In this document: piece by piece, positions 1 through 12,406 of the stretch | How positions within the stretch are numbered: the stretch's first letter is position 1 | Layout: the number at the start of each line of letters is the position of its first letter | Source: Owenia fusiformis | Taxonomy: Eukaryota; Annelida; Polychaeta; Sabellida; Oweniidae | Assembly: GCA_903813345.2 (NCBI GenBank) | Contig: CAIIXF020000001.1 | Span: forward strand, 52,533,885-52,597,884 | Direction: 5' to 3' | DNA length: 64,000 bases | Translations under genes and position numbers: made by a program | The notes under the pieces: generated by a model | The model's input: the letters and a program-made list of their open reading frames with translations, nothing else | What the model was told of the DNA's origin: nothing | The model's database searches: none

Positions 1-670
1 CTCTTAAACCAGTCATCAAAACATTCTTAAAATTTTACACATCGTCAATTTAACGATCATCTTTTGGATGGTAACATTATAATTTGAAATATATTTATAT
101 ACTTTTCTCTATGTTGTTTCAGAAAACACATGAGACACTTCTTTTTTCTTGGTATCATGTGTTCGGAATGAAATGAAACATCTATCCGAACCTCATTGGA
201 ACGAAACGACATAAACACAACGTGTTTCGGTCTCTCAATATTGTAATTGATCAACCAAAATTTAGTCTAGGGTAATTTCGACCATGTACATTGTGATCCT
301 GGTCATGTAAATGACATGTGGAGCTAATTAAACTGACTGGAGGTCAAAACAGAACTCTGTTATCTAATCTTGGTTCTAAAATTTTTGAAATCCAGCATGG
401 TTTTGTCACTTCCTGTTAAGTACCACGGCACCTTAATGGAGAGATAATAACAGAAATACACAGTACATTTTATACTTATATCACAGAAGTTTAATGGAGG
501 TACATTTTATATTTATGTCACAGGAGAAGGAAAGTGCATAAAAACATAAATGATACCTAATGAAGCCTACCATCCTACTAAGAATGGATGAGTTGAGAGA
601 CAAAGTTAATCGCACATACATTTTTTGGTTTCCCCTGCTATTTATAGATGGGTGGATAGACACCAACTTA
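1..670. other. Anonymous AT-rich sequence
   Basis: No gene, RNA or clear repeat structure was seen. The short open frames here have no recognisable domains and no splice context. Confidence 0.5.
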
Positions 671-679
671 CTTTACACA

Positions 680-982
680 CAAGGAGGATTGGCTCCCAGA
701 ATCGAAGTCGATATTTTCCAACAATGAAAACGCCAAAATGTCGTTATTTTCTGAAATTATAACCGATTATAAATTCAAAATAAACAGTTCAAAATATTCG
801 AACCAATATCTCGATTATTCTTGTGAGTTTTGGAATTGTTCGTTAGTAAATAAGACCAAAATTCACGATTCAAATGTTGAAGTGAACAAAATGGCGGTCG
901 TTGGAATTCAAATTTTGTAGCACGACATGCCCATATATGGGACAGAATATCGATGTTGCACTCTGGGAGCCAATCCTCCTTG
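680..982 (+). mobile_element. 303-bp MITE, MULE-like (9-bp target duplication)
   Basis: The ends are inverted repeats of about 21 bp (CAAGGAGGATTGGCTCCCAG at the left, its complement at the right). The element is flanked by a perfect 9-bp direct repeat CTTTACACA at 671-679 and 983-991. A 9-bp target duplication is typical of Mutator-like elements, so this is probably a non-autonomous MULE derivative. There is no coding capacity. Diverged copies occur at 27075-27202, 27383-27645 (inverted) and 35782-35862. Confidence 0.85.
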
Positions 983-991
983 CTTTACACA

Positions 992-3366
992 TATACTTAG
1001 GACAAAGAAGGAAGCTAAAGTGGTCTTATGAACGTTATTGGCGCTGTTGTTACATGAGAAATCCTGACTCTATTGGATTTGAAAGTTGTATACCATTACT
1101 AAAGTAATTTGTACTACTGGGAACTGACAGGTCTCGAGTGATTTAAGCTCATTGGAGGATGTTAAACGTTGCTTTACTGATGTTGAAACTTTACGGATGT
1201 CAGTAAATCAAACATCCCTCTATTATTGAAGAGGTTATCATACCAATTCTGTCTACATCATCGATTAGTTCTTAAACAATAATTCTTACCTATTATATCT
1301 GAGTACATTGACTTATTAATTATGTTTGTTTATGGTTAGAGACAAACCTTACACGGAATATTTATAATCTTCTTAAGTAGAATGACAAGGATCTATAAAA
1401 AAGAATCATGTCGTTTTTCAGTTGCCAATTAATGATCACAAGTATTTTTTAGTGCTTTGGATTGACCAGGGTCCATTTGGACAGTATTTTAAACAACCTA
1501 ATGATGATTATTTACTAGCAGCCATCAGTCAATGGTTACAAACACATCTTAATATGTCATCAGAAAAAAATTGTATATGAATACAGACAAAACCTGATTG
1601 AACTTAACACTTTAACACAACCTAACAATACCTTAAAGGGATATGATCATATGAAGCAGTTAATCTTTCTCTTTTAACTGAATACAGCATACGAAAGTTT
1701 GAAATCTGATCTACGCCATCGTGTAAATATTATATTCAATGATAGATCAATAGCAGTTCATCAACAAATCCTTTGAGTCGTAATAATATCTAATTCTGAC
1801 AATGCCTACCATGAAGAAATATCTGAGGCGTTGTTGAGTTATAACATGAATGTGTACGAGGTTAAGTGCATCGTCATATTTGGTATGCAAAATTGTGTTA
1901 ATAAAGTCCCTTGGTTGAGTCAATGCTCCTTGTCGGTCCAAACTCATATAGAAGCGAACTCCCACTTGTTATCATTAGTCATCGAATGTCGCATAATCAT
2001 TTTGATTATCACCATTGATATTCGCTAACTTCATAATGACCAATATTGCAATTCCCTCTGGAAGTACTGTGGTCTCAATTAGGTCTAAAGTATAAAAATG
2101 TTGGGGCGAATGATTATGGGAAGATTGACCTTTCAGATTTTAAAATATGAAAGGTCATTATTTACTTGGCATTTTGATTCACGAGGTTTGAGTTATTCCT
2201 ACATGGACCCAGTGGAAACCGACGATGATATTTAAGGCCTTTTGCATTCATTTGCATCTTAAATCCTCATGGGAACAAATTTATAAATAGACATGTACAG
2301 AATGGCGCTCTGCAGTTGAGGCAGAGGGTTTACCCATAATTTAGATGAAATCATTTTCTATGATTTAATCAATGTGTTCTGACCTTATCTCACATGGTTG
2401 AATAATATGTGTAGGTTGTCATTAGCTCCATATGCAATCAGATATGATATTTATTGAGCCATGAAACACGTGACGGTAATTTTGATACAGCAAAATGGCT
2501 GTTCAAATCTGTATTTAACCTGTTCTGTATGAAGAGTAGTCTTTGAACTGCTGTGAATGCAACGGTAGTCATTAAAACACTTGGTATGTGAATCTTCAGT
2601 AATCAGTCCCATTCCAGTAGTTTAAATACTAATAAATAAGCTATTAAGGCTGGTTACGATTGAATGTAACGATGAACGATTTTGACATACACCTCATTGG
2701 AGTGCCTTGACTTGAATGCTATTACTCTCGCCAAATTTAGCAAGCGTCTAAAATAATGTATTTTCAAACGAAAGACAAATGGCTTCTAACTCGCAATCTA
2801 TATGGATATTTTCTGGTTGATAGTATTGAACATGTTGTGCCACAGTGCATAAAAGTCCACATCCCTTGATAACCGTCTAAACTGAGATTAGAAATGTTCT
2901 GCAAAAGTCTCTATTCCCTTGGCCTCCAGATAGAAGAACGGGACATCCTCCAAATGCATCAATCTTTTTGCAGAAGAATGGACGACACCCTTAAACCGTG
3001 TGAGAATGATAACAAATATCAAAGGAGATTGAAATCCCAAAAGATGCAGATGTCAATATTTGTGAACTGTTTGTTTCCTTTTAACAACCTACACTATAGA
3101 GTAAATTAGACATTTCACTTGCGACAATCTCTTTTAAATGAGAATTGAAACAGAGAATTACTATAGATATTGGTTTGGTAGGTTTGGAATGGATGTAGCA
3201 ACGAATATTGAATAGTTTCGAGTGGGGAATTCACAAATAATTTCACAAAATGATGCATTGTTTTAAGATGCGTGAGTTGGTCATTGTACCAGTTTAAGCA
3301 AGCTGTCATATTCTGTGGTCTAGCTACCTTAGCTCAATAGGGTTATACTCTTACAGAATCATAGTT
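992..3366. other. Anonymous AT-rich sequence
   Basis: Apart from short spurious open frames, nothing coding or structured was recognised. Confidence 0.45.
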
Positions 3367-3371
3367 CTTAA

Positions 3372-4455
3372 TGTTACGCGGTAAACGCGATACAAATATA
3401 TGTCATATTCCGCAACGAATATGGCATATTCACTTGCGGTGTATGACAGATTCACCTGCGGTATATGGCATACACACTAAACAATGAGAATGTGATACGG
3501 AAGTACGCAATTGTCAATTGCATCGATGGAACGAACAAATAAAACTTTATAAATTATTATAAAGATTACTGAATCAACAGTACAGTGTATCGAATATTGT
3601 AGGAATATCCTATGGCTTTGAAAAAATATCACTTATATCCATGAGTGGATATTGATATCTTCGCGAGTGAGCGCAGCGAGTGAGTGAAGATACTGATATC
3701 CATGAGTGGATATAAGTGATATTTTTGAAAAAACATAGGATTGTCCGTTTATCCCAGGGGGAATTATTATCCAGCGAACATTGAATAGTCAGATAAATTT
3801 CAACAAGATTTATTTATTTCAACATTTTGATTGCAATAATTCAACGAACGTCATAAACGTGACGTAACAGGGTGTGCAAACGCCGTAAAAACTAGATCCA
3901 AATAAATAAAAAACATATAAAGAATCGTTTTGCTGAATTAATAATAAAAAATTTAAAAAATCAAAACCATCGAATATCACTTTTGAAACCATCGAATATC
4001 ACTTTTAAAACCATCGAATATCACCTTTCAAAAAGTGATATTCGATGGTTTCAAAAGTGATATTCGATGGTTTGGGAATTGTTTGCTAAAATATGATATC
4101 TTCATCCACATATCAATTATATCTTCACGTGATATTCGATCTATATCCTTGTAACCATGGGATAAATTAACTTATGCAGAAGTATCACTCACCAATCTCA
4201 CGTAATAAACATAATCAATCCAGGATTCATATATTAGTACTGGACGCACTAACAATATTGGTAATCCAGCGTAGTTTTACATTTAGAGTCAATTCTCGCA
4301 ACCAATCAAATCAAGGCTTTCTGTATCACGTTTTCACCTGCGGTATGTGTCATATTCACCTGCGGAATATGCCATATACCGCAGGTGAGTATGGCATATT
4401 TACCCGTATCACAAATACCGCGCAACCATGAATGTATGCCATATTCCGCGTAACA
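3372..4455. mobile_element. 1084-bp foldback-type non-autonomous DNA transposon
   Basis: The termini are inverted repeats TGTTACGCGG / CCGCGTAACA, flanked by a 5-bp direct repeat CTTAA (3367-3371 and 4456-4460). Subterminal regions carry several copies, in both orientations, of a motif like ATGGCATATTCACCTGCGGT. Two further palindromes are nested inside: 3627-3723 (arms of about 36 bp around a GAGTGAGCGCAGCGAGTGA centre) and 3967-4072 (direct copies of CCATCGAATATCACTTTT facing inverted copies). No transposase frame is present. The superfamily is not certain. Confidence 0.8.
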
Positions 4456-4677
4456 CTTAACATTTCTAACATTTTCTAATAGTGCAGGTAACTTAATTCT
4501 CTCTATGACATTTAGCTAGCCTAGACAGAGACAGAAATATGCCGTATATTATACATGCGCTAATGGTGTGTGCTTATGCACGGTATATTATACTGCACAG
4601 GCTTCTAGTTATCTATTTTATTGTATCACTATTATCTATTACAACAAATCTATTTGTCGCAACAAAAAAATAATGTA

Positions 4678-4719
4678 AACATGCCTAGATGCCACATCTG
4701 TGGCATCCAGGCATGTTTG
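4678..4719. repeat. Short perfect-type hairpin
   Basis: AAACATGCCTAGATGCCACA is followed by its near-complement, giving a 42-bp palindrome centred on ATCTGTGG. It stands alone between two transposon-like elements. Function is unknown. Confidence 0.6.
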
Positions 4720-4845
4720 ATGATGACCAAACCACATGTGTGGTGATGATTCAAATGCTTTCTTCCAAAACGAGAGTTTGCCCCCAACACTGAAAACTCT
4801 TACCCGAGGACTCTTTCTTTGGCAAGGAATCCATTTTGGCATTTA

Positions 4846-5824
4846 CAGGGTGAGCAAAGGAAAATGGGACACTGTATCATTCTTAAAAGTACAGATGCCA
4901 TGTGTTATATACCAAAAGATGGCCAAAGATGAGTATTATTAGCCTTAATAAGATACAATATTATTTGACTTATACTCACTGATTTAGAAATTGATACAGT
5001 TATTGATTATGGTGTCACAATTCACAAAAAAAGCAGATTTACCATGTAAAGTGAAGCAATAATCAGAAAAAATGGATGTCCAATATGACTCTCTATCCGT
5101 GATAAGGTGGCACTTCCGGGTAGGACAGTGTTTTTTGATACTTCAAAAACGAAGCCATGCCAACTTCAATGGTGTGTATAGTAGGTTTAAGTGTATGCAA
5201 TGTGGCCATTTGAGGTATGTATGTAAAGCTGAGGCCAAGTACTTTCTAAATGTGCTTTTTTTTAAGAAAAAAATCGCAAGAATATAGTCCCGTAAACTGG
5301 AACTACTTTATTCGTTAATTTTCATCGGTGAAGCAGGGATTTTACCTGAAAATGAGTCCCTATATTGGCGTAGTGATATATAAAAATCGAGACGCAAACC
5401 CTATGTTAAATATAGTGTCAAGATGAAGGTTATGTATAGGGGAACGCAGAAATATAGTCATTGTATGGGCTAGTTCGTTCGAAAATGGCGATATGAATTT
5501 TGTGATTTTTTTCAATATTTTTCAATGATTTACAGGAGTGACACCATAATAGATCTAAATCTCAGTAAACTCATTACATTACATGAAGTATGCATTCCTG
5601 CAACTTTTGCTACCATTCACGAATCATTCTAGCCCCATTTCGTTTTGCACATAATCAACCTAGGCCTGTTTTCATAACGTAGTTCCATTTTTGCTTACAA
5701 AAACCTTGATTTTCAATTGAAACACGATGCCAATAAACATTAATTTCTTCAATGAAAAATCACAATGTTGTTACAGTTTTATTCTTAATATATGTGAGTG
5801 GCCCATTTTGCCCACGCTACCCTG
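4846..5824. mobile_element. Mariner-like relic, no transposase frame
   Basis: The left end reads CAGGGTGAGCAAAGGAAAAT and the right end complements a CAGGGT...GGGCAAAATGGGCCAC sequence. Both ends are bounded by TA (4844-4845 and 5825-5826). A TA target duplication with CAGGGT termini fits the Tc1/mariner superfamily. The terminal repeats are imperfect and the 979-bp body has no usable open frame, so it is decayed or non-autonomous. Confidence 0.55.
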
Positions 5825-5849
5825 TATATGAAAGTGCATAACATAACGC

Positions 5850-7680
5850 AGAATGATTAATCATATAGCCGCTCATATACTGGATATCGTGTTGACAATG
5901 ACAAATACCATCGTAGAATAACTAATCATATAGCCGCTCATACACTTGATATCGCGTTGACAATGACAATACCATCGTAGAATGACTAGTCATATAGCTG
6001 CTCATACACTTGATATCGCGTTGACAATGACAATACCATCGTAGAATGACTAGTCATATAGCCGCTCATACACTGGATATCGCGTTGACATTGACAATAC
6101 CATCGTAGAATGACTAGTCATATAGCCGCTCATACACTTGATATCGCGTTGACAATGACAATACCATCGTAGAATGACAAGTCATATAGCCGCTCATACA
6201 CTCTGGATATCGCATTGACAATGACAATACCATCGTAGAATGACTAGTCATATAGCCGCTCATACATCGCGTTGACAATGACAATATCATCGTACAATGA
6301 CTAGTCATATAGCCGCTCATACATCGCGTTGACAATGACAATACCATCGTAGAATGACTAGTCATATAGCCGCTCATACACCCTGGATATCGCGTTGACA
6401 ATGACAATATCATCGTAGAATGACTAGTCATATAGCCGCTCATACATCGCGTTGACAATGACAATACCATGGTAGAATAACTAATCATATAGCCGCTCAT
6501 ACACTTGATATCGCGTTGACAATGACAATACCATCGTAGAATGACTAGTCATATAGCCGCTTATACACTTGATATCGCGTTGACAATGACAATACCATCG
6601 TAGAATGACTAGTCATATAGCCGCTCATACACTGGATATCGCGTTGACAATGACAATATCATCGTAGAATGACTTGTCATATAGACGCTCATACACTTGA
6701 TATCGTGTTGACAATGACAATAGCATCGTAGAATGACTACTCATATAGCCGCTTATACACTTGATATCGCGTTGACAATGACAATATCATCGTAGAATGA
6801 CTAGTCATATAGCCACTCATACATCTGATATCGTGTTAACAATGACAATACCATCGTAGAATGACTAGTCATATAGCCGCTGATACATCGCGTTGACAAT
6901 GACAATATCATCGTAGAATGATTAGTCATATAGACGCTCATACACTTGATATCGCGTTGACAATGACAATACCAACGTAGAATGACTAGTCATATAGCCG
7001 CTCATACACTTGATATCGCGTTGACAATGACAATATCATCGTAGAATGACTAGTCATATAGCCACTCATACATCTGATATCGTGTTGACAACGACAAAAC
7101 CATCGTAGAATGACTAGCCATATAGCCGCTCATACACTTGATATCGCGTTGACAATGACAATACCATCGTAGAATGACTAGTCATATAGCCGCTCATACA
7201 TCTGATATCGCGTTGACAATGACAATACCATCGTAGAATGACTAGTCATATAGCCGCTCATACACTTGATATCGCGTTGACAATGACAATACCATCGTAG
7301 AATGACTAGTCATATAGCCGCTCATATACTGGATTTCGCGTTGACAATGACAATACCATCGTAGAATGACTAGTCATATAGCCGCTCATACATCTGATAT
7401 CGCGTTGACAATGACAATACCATCGTAGAATGACTAGTCATATAGCCACTCATACATCTGATATCGCGTTGACAATGACAATACCATCGTAGAATGACTA
7501 GTCATATAGCCGCTCATATACTGGATTTCGCGTTGACAGTGACAATACCATCGTAGAATGACTAGTCATATAGCCACTCATACATCTGATATCGCGTTGA
7601 CAATGACAATACCATCGTAGAATGACTAGTCATATAGCCGCTCATACACTGAATATCACGTTGACAGTGACAATACCATG
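5850..7680. repeat. Tandem satellite, 64-bp unit, about 30 copies
   Basis: The unit runs GAATGACTAGTCATATAGCC then GCTCATACACTTGATATCGC then GTTGACAATGACAATACCAT plus CGTA, 64 bp in all. I count about 30 CATATAG boxes. Several units lack about 10 bp (CTTGATAT region), giving a 54-bp variant. Units are highly similar, which implies recent homogenisation. The array starts about 25 bp after the end of the mariner-like relic. The reverse-strand frame through part of it (6114-6500) is a by-product of the repeat, not a protein gene. Confidence 0.95.
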
Positions 7681-7689
7681 GATGAACTC

Positions 7690-10600
7690 TTCGGGCTATT
7701 TGAGTCTGATAATAACATGGAATAATATTGTATTGGACAAAAAATTGATACTGTGGTACAAACAATATTACAATATTACAGATTAATTTACTTTTTATCC
7801 TGTTGAGCTATTGCATATGGGGCGACATGTCATATAGTAGCTATATATAAATAGTTATAATAAGCTGCTATCTTGATGTTCATTTTGAGCAATATGGAAG
7901 TCAGTGAGATTGTACTGATGCGGTTTGAACATGGGGTAGATATGCATAGACTGGGGGAATGAGATTTTTTCCATTTGCAGTCAATGTGATACAAATGAGT
8001 CAGAGAGAGTACAAATGTATTATGTGTTACTTTATATCCTTATTACTTGCAGTGATTTAGTTTCGATTTGAAAGACTGCAATGTACATGCATCTTATGTA
8101 TAATCTTGGATAGTTTTATTAGTTTTAAACACCCTGAACACGTGATGTCACACTCAGTATAGGAAAGGTGCGCCATACTCGTGAGCAAATGTGAGAACGG
8201 GTGAGTCCTTGTACCGTTCCTCTAATCCAGGAGTATTCGTGTTCCATAATGCAAGATAAGAGATCCGTGATCATTGATGCAATGCGAGGTTAGACTATTG
8301 AGCTTTCATTATAGTCTAATAGCTTCTTTTGTGATCCTTGATGCAAGGCTAAATTAGATCTTGGAGATCTTTTTTGCAAGGCTATTCTGTATTTGATCTT
8401 TGTTATACGTCTATAATTGATACAGGCTTGACCGGAGCTTTGAAATATTTTTGTTAAGAAATGTTCCTTTTTATTCTTGATGCAAGGAATCACTTTTTGG
8501 TGGTGACATAACAAGTATATTAGCTAGTTTTTATGTCATCACTGATATAAGATTTAACGATTACATAACATTATGCCGTGACCAACCATGCAAGACACGA
8601 CTGGATATCTTAATTTAATCATTCGATGCAACACAGACTAGGCGTTACTTGCAATTGATTCAACACGAATCAAGATGATCCTTGTGACCACAGACGTGGT
8701 TTGACTAGATCTTGTGATGACTGATGGAGGATCTACACTAGATCGTCTGTGACCTGTTGTTATACAGTTATACCCTTGGAACAGATATTTGTACCATAGT
8801 GATGCAAAATCATTCTTGGTCGAAGGATATTTCAATTTATTCCATATGTGCCGGGACAGTGATGCCCAATCTTGAAGGATGATGCAAATAGACATTAGAC
8901 ATTTGTTAATGGAGCATACACGTAAAAGAATACGCTTGTAAATTATGATAAGATTAACACAATTTTATTTTTATTATTCACTTGAGAGCTTGGGGAGGAG
9001 AATTAATGCCATCGTCTAGTTGGCATTAACATATGCCGTGGCACTTTGAGCGATGTACTCTCAGCAGGTTATGCTGTTTGTTGTTTATGTCGTGCATAGA
9101 GTATTGATTGTTCCTGGAATATGTTTTTACAGGCCATTCAAATAATGAATCGACCTTATGTTTCAACCTTTAATTGTCTTGATAATTGTAAGAGACATGG
9201 CACCCAGCGAATCAGAAATTGCATGCTAGGTGCACAGGGAACTAAACAATCCATATTACATAAGACATATTCCATATTATGCTTAACTGTATCTATTGAA
9301 ATAATGCATGTTATGCATTCATGTTATTCATTTCCCTTGGGTTAGATGCATTATTAATGACTATACAGATTGGTTTAACTACTTCTACTGGTGTTATGCA
9401 GTGTGTTTGATTGACCACGAAACAACCAATTACTTTTCCTTATGCTAATATATTGATAATGACATTTCTTCTGACTTCAATTATTGGCTAGGCATATAAA
9501 TTGACAATCTGTCAATGTCAGAATGACAAGAATGGCTGGAAGATAACTAACTACAAAGTACATAGACCAGTAACAAGGTGAAGCACACTGAAAAATGGTC
9601 TACGGAACATTCCTGTGCCTATACAAGTTTACGATGGCCTTAACATTGAGCTATAAAAGTTTTTGCCGTTACACTATCCTCTTAAACAAAATTAGTTTTG
9701 TTCTCGCACTTCGACCACGCAATTTCATCGTGGTCCATCACTGCCAGAGATAAAACAAACTTATTATGACATGGATGCAGCCCCATCCGTTTTGTGATTA
9801 TTTTAGGTTAATATAAGATGCATATTATTTATGCATTCGTTAATTAGAGCCTACCTTTATTCCTCAGGTAGCATCTTTATCTCTCTGTGGTCATTAACTA
9901 ATTGCTGAAAACGATGAATTATGCAAAAATCCACGCGGAGGAATATTATTGGCATAACCATGTTAACATTGATCCGGAGTTATGCAGTTATGAGGAAAAT
10001 ATCCTAATGAAATTAGACCGCTGGAGTTGGAAGAGATATCAAGTCAATATCACACTTTTCTACAGTTCTACACAAATTGTGAAGCTATAAATTATCGTTA
10101 ATAATTGTTATATGTCTTTTGAGGTGCCATGGTTCAATAAATCATACGTAATTGGCTTCGTTTGGTTTAGCTGATTTCCAAATTATCTTCCAAGTTATTG
10201 TGAGGGTGCATTCACAACTGATATCAGGAGTTGAGTTAAAATTATGGGCCACGTTGCGTTCCGACTCATCAAGATTGTCTAATTAGTCATATATTTGTAA
10301 TTAAGATTAACGCTGGATTAACATAGTCTGATGCTTGATATATAGTTACTATTTCCATTAGCGTTTCAAAATTTATTTAGAGATTTCCACATTAATGCTC
10401 TGAAATTAGTTTTGCAACGAACACAACAGTCTTAAAAAGGCTACCAGTTTTCGCCATTACTACATTGATATGTGTGATGTTCAATTTAGTAAATGTGGTA
10501 AAGTTAGATTCATTATACACATTTGACGACTTAGTTTGTGTCAATTGGATAATTATTGTCAAAGTTAGAGTCATTTTTGGTGAAAATGCTGTGACTACAG

Positions 10601-12279
10601 TCGTTTCCTTGTCGCCATGGTTATTGAATAGGTTAATTTGCCTCCAATGCCCCTCTCCTTTTCTATCATCAATATGTTTGTAAGACTCAAAAGGGAATGT
10701 CAGTACTTGATGTTCATCATGATAAACCATGACATCTCATTTCTTATCAGCCTTGAGTTTCTGGTGAAACAGAAGGATTTTATGAGTATCAGAATGCTTG
10801 ATGTTAGACTTTTAAGTAATTAATTCGGGGAGGCGTATTGTCATTCATTGTTCCACTCGACTAGTTCCAATAGCACTTGTGGTGGTTATTGACTTGGAAG
10901 ATACAGAAAAGATATATAAACTAGTGTAAAATGCTGGAAGCAAAGCATTATTCCAAAGAACATGTCAATATTTCCCTTACAATCATTACAATTTCATGAT
11001 CTGAAAATGAATTGAGATGTCGAATCAAATATGGGAGTAATTGAAATAAAGATTTCAGATGAGGAAATGCCAAATTTCATTAGAACCGAAAGCGGAACAA
11101 CAGCTTGTTCAAAATGAAGGCGATGTTGAACGAATGCAAAGAGTAGAATGAGACAAACCCAGCGACGCAAGTGCGCAGTCCAACCTGAGTCAATGAACAA
11201 CATGCATCATCTGTGTGTAACACGAACAACTATTTGATTGATGACAATACAGTACCTTACATTTCCCCATGATCCCAAAAGACTTAAACATCAAATGTTA
11301 TGTTGGTCGAGATAATGAGCTGTCATTGGAAAATTGCTTTAATATTGAACTAAAAATGCCATAACTTCTCAAACCGATCGCCAAATCTTAAGCTCTCTGA
11401 ACAGCTGAAGAAATTAATGGGATCAAAAATTCCTCTTGTCGGTATTATAACAGAATTGATGATAAGAACGAATCCTCCTAGCCCACATAAATCAGTTAAC
11501 AGCTTTCGGAATGTCAGGATTTATAATTTGTAAGCACATTTTCGCAATTGTTTGTAAAAAGAATTTATTCACAGTTGTTACATTTATTCAAGATATTATA
11601 AGAAGTTGAATAAAAAGTGTATACACCTTTTCAAGTTACTATAGAAAGATTTCTTTTGACATCGTTAACTCTGAATTAAACCTACCTACGAACTCAATCA
11701 ATTCAAGTATTTTGACGAGGTATCAAAAGTTCCCTTTAAAAAGATAACATATCCCAAGGGTGTAATAAAATGCATCTATTATAGAATAGTTACACATTTG
11801 TACGTTTCAAAACAACATAAACATATTTTGTGTCGGCTTTTTTCTATTGTCTCTGTGGAATCGCAATTAAGCCTGTGGTCTTATTGGAACATCACAGCTC
11901 TTGCCTTTATTGCATTCCCCCGACACTTCATGGAAGTGAGATGACAGAGAAAGTAACGTGTTCGTCAAATTACTCGTAATCCCGATCTTAGTGTAAAAAT
12001 CTCAGAATCGACTTCTGGCAATCTTGGAATTACAAACAGGGAAGGCATGCTCTATTTACTAATGGTGACCTGAATTAACTTCACTGAAGTCAAATAAACC
12101 ATGATCTCAAATCCTTGAAGCTTAGCACGGGTACAAATGGAATACTTAACACAACTTTTCCATTTTATATGGGGAAGGACGTGTGCGAATATTCCATTAA
12201 CAACATCATAACCAATATGGCAAAACCCTTTGTCAACTGAAGCATGTCTTGTGTTTTCTTGACTGATTGAGTTGGGCAC
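7690..12279. other. Intergenic, no supported gene
   Basis: About 4.6 kb of AT-rich sequence. Around 8270-8900 there is a loose recurrence of GATCTTG and TTGATGCAAGG words that may be a decayed repeat. No frame here has a recognisable domain or splice pattern. Confidence 0.4.
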
Positions 12280-12406
12280 AGTCAGTATGTTGTTATGGTT
12301 TGGGGCAAGCCCAAATCATGATCTATAATGATATATGATCTTCTCCCTTAGAAGATGGTAAAGGTCACGATTTGGGTTTGCCCCAAACCATAACTGTATA
12401 CTGACT
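12280..12406. mobile_element. 127-bp palindromic MITE-like element
   Basis: The element folds on itself: AGTCAGTAT at the left pairs with ATACTGACT at the right, and GTTATGGTTTGGGGCAAGCC pairs with its near-complement at 12377-12393. The loop is about 45 bp. There is no coding capacity. Confidence 0.75.

Noticed and set aside
6114-6500. 128-residue open frame on the minus strand with internal repeats
   Set aside because: It lies wholly inside the 64-bp satellite; a unit length not divisible by 3 plus the 54-bp variants happen to keep it open. The neighbouring units break it.
5850-7680. CRISPR-like regular spacing
   Set aside because: Units are contiguous with no unique spacers, and the sequence is eukaryotic; it is a satellite.
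10392-10730. 112-residue minus-strand open frame
   Set aside because: No domain, no splice context, composition like the surrounding AT-rich DNA, and overlapping frames on the other strand are equally long.
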